From an uncultured Phascolarctobacterium sp. (GTDB taxonomy: Bacteria; Bacillota; Negativicutes; Acidaminococcales; Acidaminococcaceae), in the NCBI GenBank assembly GCA_946002345.1, contig CAMFZA010000056.1:1-9080 (forward strand): a stretch of DNA of 9,080 nt, read 5' to 3'. The stretch's first letter is position 1, and each line of letters begins with the position of its first letter. Of this stretch, positions 5,111 to 9,080 are shown one piece after another. Under the pieces are notes generated by a model. That model saw only the letters and a program-made list of their open reading frames with translations. It searched no databases and was not told the origin of the DNA. The translations under genes and the position numbers were made by a program.

Positions 5111-6335
5111 AGAATACCTCTGCCAATTCAGCCAAGGTCAAAGCGAAGGCTGCAGTACGGGGCACAGCAGTGTTCAAATCTACGGACTCATGATCGGTAT
5201 GCTCGTCGTAATTTTCTACGCCCAAAGCATCCAGGGTAGGTACATATTTGGCGGTGCGGTTGCCATCGGTCAGGCCACCTGCTACCCATTCGCTCACCTC
5301 GCCACCAAACTCTTCTTTAACGATGCGCTTGTAAACATCAACCATCTTTTGAGCCTGGGCCGTTTTTTGCATGGGGCCGGTCACAATGCCACCAGTTACA
5401 GTGACACTGGTGCCTGGGATGACTATTTTTTGTGCCAGCGCCTTCACCTCAGCATCAATGCGTTGTTGCTCTTCAATAGTAAAGCAGCGAATATTTACTT
5501 CGCAGAAGGCATCGCCGGGAATAACGCTGATTTTATCATTAGTGGAGCCAATGACCCCCACATTCACGGTGTTTTGGGGTATAAATTGACCTGCATCCAC
5601 AATGCCACGAGATTTGAGCGCAGCGGCGGTGAAGTCCTCCGGCCTGCCAGGCATGGGACTAGCCAGCTTGTGCAGCTCGGTAATGGTGTAGGCCAGCTGG
5701 TGAATAGCATTGGCGCACTCCTGAGAAGCATTGCCGTGATGACCGCCAATGCCCTTCACCTCGATACGATATTTGGCATTACCCTTACGTTGGGTTACAA
5801 TGCCCCAGTTCGGGCGAGCTACGTCCAAAATAATAGCAAAGTCGCACTGTTGGCACAGCACACCCACAAAGTCCTCAGCGGTTTTGGAGCCACCCTCCTC
5901 TTCGCCATTGGTGTAATAGATGATTTCCTTAAAATTGTCGAAGCCTGCTGCCTTTAAAGCCTTCAGGCCATAAATAACCTCCACCACAGTAGCCTTGTCA
6001 TCGCCTACACCAGGACCCCAGGCAAAATTGTTCTCATCCACCCGGAAGGGGCGGCGAGCAGCCTCACCCTTTTTGAACACCGTGTCCACATGCGCCACTA
6101 AAAGAATGGTGTATTTGCCCGTACCCTGCAAACGGCTGATTAAATGGCAGGCTCTATCGTTATACCGAAATTCGGTAGTGGCGCCCAGGGCTTCCATTTG
6201 GGCCGCCACAAATTTATTGGCCGCCTCGGTACCCTCCCGGTCACCATTGCCGGAATCAATATTGGTCAAGGTTTCTAAATCCTTCACATAGTTCTCATAA
6301 TGGTCAGCTAAATATTTTTTAACGCTTTCTTTCAT
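5109..6335 (-). CDS. M20 family zinc metallopeptidase (carboxypeptidase G2-like)
   Basis: 408 residues from the ATG at 6335. This start is chosen because GAAAGGAGC lies 7-8 nt upstream; the ATG at 6353 would place that site inside the gene. The di-zinc exopeptidase set is complete, numbered from this start: H82 and D84 in AHVDTVF, bridging D112 in GPGVGDDKA, general base E145 with ligand E146 in TNGEEEGGS, D171 in LDVARP, and H379 in DEHTDHESVDL. H199/H200 in GIGGHHGNAS lies in the dimerisation lid domain (about 185-300). The order matches the CPG2/ArgE/DapE group, with CPG2 closest by the DVARP and HTDHESVD blocks. It likely removes C-terminal residues or an N-acyl group from small cytoplasmic peptides; the substrate cannot be read from sequence. 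It has its own terminator and lies behind the leuA terminator, so it needs its own promoter in 6336-6407; I see no clear one. Confidence 0.93.
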   Translation of the reverse strand: MKESVKKYLADHYENYVKDLETLTNIDSGNGDREGTEAANKFVAAQMEALGATTEFRYNDRACHLISRLQGTGKYTILLVAHVDTVFKKGEAARRPFRVDENNFAWGPGVGDDKATVVEVIYGLKALKAAGFDNFKEIIYYTNGEEEGGSKTAEDFVGVLCQQCDFAIILDVARPNWGIVTQRKGNAKYRIEVKGIGGHHGNASQECANAIHQLAYTITELHKLASPMPGRPEDFTAAALKSRGIVDAGQFIPQNTVNVGVIGSTNDKISVIPGDAFCEVNIRCFTIEEQQRIDAEVKALAQKIVIPGTSVTVTGGIVTGPMQKTAQAQKMVDVYKRIVKEEFGGEVSEWVAGGLTDGNRTAKYVPTLDALGVENYDEHTDHESVDLNTAVPRTAAFALTLAELAEVF

Positions 6336-6407
6336 GTAATTTGCTCCTTTCATAGTACAAACACTTCGCTACTTTCATATTCGCCCCGTCTGCTTGTAAT
6401 TCCTGCC

Positions 6408-6440
6408 AAAAAAAGAGAGCCAACCAAAAGATTGACTCTC
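6408..6440 (-). terminator. Rho-independent terminator after leuA
   Basis: On the - strand, GAGAGTCAA (6440-6432) pairs with TTGGCTCTC (6423-6415) through 9 pairs including one G-U, around an 8-nt loop. Seven U residues follow (plus-strand A 6408-6414). It lies about 95 nt after the leuA stop, beyond the 17-bp dyad element. Confidence 0.92.
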
Positions 6441-6467
6441 AGTAATTTTTAACAAACATGTGTTTCG

Positions 6468-6484
6468 AGTAACGTTTCGTTACC
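6468..6484 (-). repeat. 17-bp dyad element, copy 2, in the leuA 3' untranslated region
   Basis: Reads GGTAACGAAACGTTACT on the - strand, identical to 236-252, with the perfect dyad GTAACG-AAA-CGTTAC. It lies 51 nt after the leuA stop and before the leuA terminator. It is followed on the - strand by CGAAACAC and by a second small dyad, AAACA-CA-TGTTT (6465-6454). Both copies keep the same orientation relative to the upstream gene. Confidence 0.7.
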
Positions 6485-6535
6485 CATAAAATCTACGCAG
6501 GCACGCTTTTACATTGCGTTTTGCGCAAGGAAGCC

Positions 6536-8215
6536 TTAGGCCTCGGCTCTATTGATAGCACAGATGATGCCCTTCAGGGCAGCTACGTTGATATTGGCAT
6601 GAATACCAGCACCAAAAATGTGGTCCCCATTGGTCTTCTTCAGTTCGATATAGCAAATGCCCTGGGCATCGGAGCCGCTGGAAACAGCATGCTCGTGATA
6701 GTTGACGAACTTGTAGCCCGTTACACCCACCCCTGCCAATGCTTGGAAGAAGGAGTCGATGGGACCGTTGCCCACGCCAGTAATGTATTTTTCTACCCCA
6801 TCAATGGTAATGGAGCCTTCAAAACGACTGTGAATAGTGCCATCGGCCTCGTTGAGCTCGGTAAAGCGATGGCGTACCAGGGCATATTTGCCCTGCAAAT
6901 CGATGTATTCCTTTTGGAAGAGGTCCACAATTTGCTTACTGGAGAGCTCGTCACCATATGCATCTGCAGCCGCCTTGACAATATTGCCAAATTCCGGGTG
7001 CATCTCCTTAGGCAGATTGTAGCCCACAGCCTGCTGCAGCACAAAGGCAGCGCCGCCCTTACCGGACTGGCTGTTAATGCGAATAACGGGCTCATATTCA
7101 CGGTGCAAATCTGCAGGATTAATGGGCAGGTAAGGTACCTCCCAATATTCCGTGCCGCTATTTTTCATATACTCATAGCCCTTGCGAATGGCATCCTGGT
7201 GGGAGCCGCTGAAGGCAGTGAAGGCCAATTCACCAGCATAGGGCTGACGCTCAGGAACGTGCATCTTGGTGCATTCCTCGTAAACCTTCTTAATAGCAAA
7301 AATATTGGTGAAATCCAATTGGGGATCCACGCCCTGCGTGAACATATTCAGTGCCACAGTAACGATATCCAAATTGCCCGTACGCTCACCATTGCCGAAC
7401 AGTGTACCCTCGATGCGGTCTGCACCGGCCATTAAAGCCAGCTCGGCAGAGGCTACGCCGGTGCCACGGTCATTATGGGGATGAATGCTGATGATGGCAG
7501 CCTCACGGTTTTTCATGTTGCGGCAGAAGTACTCAATTTGGTCTGCATAGGTATTAGGAGTGCACATTTCTACGGTGGAGGGCAGGTTCAGGATAATGGG
7601 GTTCTCCTTGGTAGCCCCCATTTCCTCCATAACGGCCTCGCAAATAGCAATGGAAAAGTCGATTTCCGTGCCGGTGAAGCTTTCCGGAGAATATTCATAG
7701 CGAATATTCATGCCGCTGCGAGCTACCTCCTCCTCAGTGAGCTGTTTAATAAGCTTGGCACCCTGCACAGCGATTTCGGTAATGCCTTCCATATCCTTGC
7801 CAAAAACGACCTTGCGTTGCAGGGTGGAGGTGGAGTTATAGAAATGGATGATAACATTTTTAGCACCGCGCACAGCCTCAAAGGTCTTGCGGATGAGCTC
7901 TTCGCGAGCCTGTACCAAAACCTGCACCGTTACATCGTCGGGAATGTGACCACCCTCGATTAAGGTACGCAAAATTTCGTATTCAGTTTCAGAGGCGGAA
8001 GGGAAGCCCACCTCGATTTCCTTAAAGCCCACATCCACCAGGGTATGGAAGAACTTCAGCTTTTCTTCAATGCCCATTGGAGTTACTAGGGCTTGGTTGC
8101 CATCACGCAAATCCACGCTACACCAAATAGGAGCTTTAGTAATTATTTTTTCCGGCCATTGACGGTCCGGCAGGCTTACACGCTGAAAGGGTACATATTT
8201 TTTCTCTTGTTGCAT
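6536..8215 (-). CDS. leuA: 2-isopropylmalate synthase, long (type 2) form
   Basis: 559 residues from the ATG at 8215, the length of the long LeuA group (yeast/mycobacterial type). The enzyme condenses acetyl-CoA with 2-oxoisovalerate, the first committed step of leucine synthesis. The HMGL-like TIM barrel fills the first two thirds: DLRDGNQAL (35-43) with catalytic R37 and metal ligand D38, then HPHNDRGTG (245-253) with metal ligands H245 and H247, and GNGERTGNLD (274-283). INSQSGKGG (380-388) lies in the linker domain. Residues about 430-559 form the LeuA dimer/leucine-feedback domain, ending in a glycine-rich stretch (GVGNGPIDSFFQAL). The ATG at 8215 is chosen because AGAGGAAG (8228-8221) precedes it; the open frame continues upstream only into the T-box terminator. 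Expression should follow leucine starvation through the T-box leader, and activity should be inhibited by leucine, as known for the family. No other leu or ilv gene is adjacent. Confidence 0.97.
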   Translation of the reverse strand: MQQEKKYVPFQRVSLPDRQWPEKIITKAPIWCSVDLRDGNQALVTPMGIEEKLKFFHTLVDVGFKEIEVGFPSASETEYEILRTLIEGGHIPDDVTVQVLVQAREELIRKTFEAVRGAKNVIIHFYNSTSTLQRKVVFGKDMEGITEIAVQGAKLIKQLTEEEVARSGMNIRYEYSPESFTGTEIDFSIAICEAVMEEMGATKENPIILNLPSTVEMCTPNTYADQIEYFCRNMKNREAAIISIHPHNDRGTGVASAELALMAGADRIEGTLFGNGERTGNLDIVTVALNMFTQGVDPQLDFTNIFAIKKVYEECTKMHVPERQPYAGELAFTAFSGSHQDAIRKGYEYMKNSGTEYWEVPYLPINPADLHREYEPVIRINSQSGKGGAAFVLQQAVGYNLPKEMHPEFGNIVKAAADAYGDELSSKQIVDLFQKEYIDLQGKYALVRHRFTELNEADGTIHSRFEGSITIDGVEKYITGVGNGPIDSFFQALAGVGVTGYKFVNYHEHAVSSGSDAQGICYIELKKTNGDHIFGAGIHANINVAALKGIICAINRAEA

Positions 8216-8239
8216 TTGTTCTTCCTCTTTTCTTACACT

Positions 8240-8513
8240 AAAAATAAAATCCGCCCCATAGCTCAATGCTAGGGGCGGGGAAATTTCCACGCGGTACCAC
8301 CCTAATTCAGCTGCTGGCGCAGCCCTTTAGCCTCCAACAAGGCCTTTGTCTGTAACGTGACAGCCACGTCCTTCCCTACCTATCAGGAAGGCAACTCCGG
8401 GATCAGTATGCATATAGCTTCCAGTACCGCTTTGCACCAAACAGCGGCTCTCTGTGACCTTTCACCATATCTTCTTCCCTTCTTTGTCTTTCAGGGGCGA
8501 TTTGTAGTTGTTG
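8240..8513 (-). promoter_or_regulatory. T-box leader (probably tRNA-Leu responsive) controlling leuA
   Basis: The leader runs from the predicted start (about 8513) to the terminator. Stem I features on the - strand are AGAGA (8453-8449), then CCGCT/AGCGG enclosing GGTGCAA (8438-8432). The likely specifier codon is CTG (8406-8404), followed by A and then CCCGGAG, so leucine. Further hairpins are CCTTCC/GGAAGG, ACGTG/CACGT and GCTGC-GCCA-GCAGC. The T-box sequence AGGGTGGTACCGCG (8303-8290) is a full match; the variable T after TGG would pair with an A73 discriminator, as in tRNA-Leu. The terminator is CCGCCCC (8278-8272) with GGGGCGG (8257-8251), extended by TAG/CTA, then ATTTTATTTTT. Uncharged tRNA-Leu should stabilise the antiterminator. 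This accounts for most of the gene-free stretch between leuA and the ATPase. Confidence 0.95.
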
Positions 8514-8558
8514 AAGAGTATTTTACTTGTTTTTGCCAGCCTTGTCAACAACTATCGC
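8497..8558. repeat. Inverted repeat bracketing the leuA promoter
   Basis: TAGTTGTTGA (8505-8514) and its exact complement TCAACAACTA (8545-8554), with outer 5-bp arms GCGAT (8497-8501) and ATCGC (8554-8558). The inner arm on the upstream side overlaps the -35 box and the other covers the expected transcription start. The spacing is about 30 bp between inner arms. Such placement suits a repressor or activator site pair, but no regulator gene is adjacent. Confidence 0.6.
8520..8548 (-). promoter_or_regulatory. Sigma-70 promoter of the leuA T-box transcript
   Basis: On the - strand, TTGACA (8548-8543), a 17-nt spacer and TAAAAT (8525-8520): consensus -35 and a 5/6 match at -10. The start should fall near 8513, giving a leader of about 300 nt. 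The promoter lies inside the inverted repeat 8497-8558. Confidence 0.88.
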
Positions 8559-8589
8559 TAAGAAACGCTCCATAACTCTATAATGTGTA

Positions 8590-8606
8590 AATAATGATAC
8601 ATTATT
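8590..8606. repeat. AT-rich perfect dyad between the ATPase gene and leuA
   Basis: AATAATG-ATA-CATTATT: 7-bp arms with a 3-bp centre, 16 nt after the ATPase stop. No U-tract follows on the - strand, so it would be a poor terminator; it could be a regulator site or a chance AT-rich palindrome. Confidence 0.35.
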
Positions 8607-8622
8607 AGCAAAGCAAAAGAAA

Positions 8623-9080
8623 TCACTGTTCTCTATTTTTACTTATTAACTTATCAAAAACACTAAATGCTAGTAGCAGCGCGACATATGCAGTGCCTAG
8701 CATCCACTCAAGAATATTCAAAGGTGCTGTGCGCAGTAGGCTACCACCAAAATAGGTCATGGCCACCTGCACCACCACAATCAAGAGCATCACCTGCAGG
8801 AAGGCAGGATTGGCTTGGATATTTGCCAATATATTTACGCTTTGGCTGCGGACACGAAAGGCATTAGCCACGGCCATGAAAATAAAGGCACTAAAATAGC
8901 CAGTATATGTATAGATATGGTCAGGGGCTTGCCTAAATTGTGCCTCTACCCAGCTGCTTGTGAAGAAGGACAAGCCCAACAGCGTCATCACACTGCCACA
9001 GAGCAAAATATCACGCAGCATAACTTGATTGCCGATGGGAGCACTGCGCCGCTGAGGTGGTTCCTGGATATAGCAGGCTA
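8623..9080 (-). CDS. P-type cation-transporting ATPase, C-terminal part (partial at window edge)
   Basis: Open at the right edge and read on the - strand from there to TGA (8625-8623), about 151 residues. The coding frame runs through the edge (EPPQRRSAPIGNQVMLRDILLCG), so the ATG at 9021 is internal. The block PP.RR..PIGN..MLRDILL matches the start of the C-terminal membrane domain of calcium-type (P2) ATPases, after the hinge domain. Hydrophobic segments follow (about MTLLGLSFFTSSW; TGYFSAFIFMAVANAFRVRS; PAFLQVMLLIVVVQVAMTYF; LNILEWMLGTAYVALLLAFSVF), then a basic tail KLISKNREQ. AFRVRSQS corresponds to the N.R....S block seen in this family (NAFNSRS in SERCA-like pumps), here without the usual N before RS. 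The ion cannot be assigned without the upstream helices; calcium is likeliest. No good terminator is seen behind it. Confidence 0.9.
   Translation of the reverse strand, partial: ACYIQEPPQRRSAPIGNQVMLRDILLCGSVMTLLGLSFFTSSWVEAQFRQAPDHIYTYTGYFSAFIFMAVANAFRVRSQSVNILANIQANPAFLQVMLLIVVVQVAMTYFGGSLLRTAPLNILEWMLGTAYVALLLAFSVFDKLISKNREQ

Noticed and set aside
5097..5957. Long + strand open frame opposite the M20 peptidase
   Set aside because: The opposite strand holds a complete metallopeptidase with all metal ligands and a good ribosome site; this frame has no family motifs and starts inside the terminator hairpin.
6521..7435. Long + strand open frame (304 codons) opposite leuA
   Set aside because: A shadow of the leuA codon pattern; no ribosome site or recognisable motifs, while leuA is certain.
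8216..8290. N-terminal extension of leuA to the ATG at 8290
   Set aside because: It would translate through the T-box terminator; the ATG at 8215 has a ribosome site and matches the family start.
8590..8606. AATAATG-ATA-CATTATT as the ATPase terminator
   Set aside because: The stem is almost all A-T and no U-run follows in the direction of transcription.

Overview
The window looks like the chromosome of a low-to-mid GC Firmicute. A Negativicutes relative (Acidaminococcaceae or Phascolarctobacterium-like) is my best guess. The signs are strong GGAGG-type ribosome binding sites, tRNA genes with encoded CCA, a T-box leader, a cobalamin gene (cbiC) and a long-form LeuA. The genus is inference; nothing here fixes it.

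Layout. The left edge (1-616) reads on the + strand. It holds the 3' end of cbiC (cobalamin synthesis) and a tRNA operon Asn(GTT)-Glu(TTC)-Val(TAC) with a near-perfect sigma-70 promoter and a Rho-independent terminator. Everything from about 690 to 9080 reads on the - strand. In order of transcription (right to left) this is: the C-terminal end of a P-type cation ATPase (cut by the window edge); leuA with its own promoter and a T-box leader; an M20 (CPG2-like) metallopeptidase; an operon of an unknown polytopic membrane protein, a cyclophilin and a GIY-YIG protein; a cold-shock protein; and a secreted class-3 lipase followed closely by a type-4 uracil-DNA glycosylase. Convincing terminators sit after leuA, the peptidase, the csp gene and the glycosylase gene, so the - strand is a string of short independent units.

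The best understood regulation is at leuA. A TTGACA-N17-TAAAAT promoter drives a leader of about 300 nt with T-box hallmarks: an AGAGA/GGTGCAA stem I, a probable CUG (Leu) specifier, the AGGGTGGTACCGCG antiterminator sequence and a GC-rich terminator. Uncharged tRNA-Leu would turn on leucine synthesis. The same promoter is bracketed by a 10-bp inverted repeat that a T-box does not explain.

Most of the window is ordinary housekeeping sequence. The items most worth a second look are: a 17-bp dyad element occurring identically downstream of both cbiC and leuA, in the same orientation relative to each gene; the inverted repeat around the leuA promoter; a frameshifted small membrane-protein-like reading frame in the csp leader; and a lipase with an extra C-terminal domain. 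I did not see a convincing new defence or mobile system.
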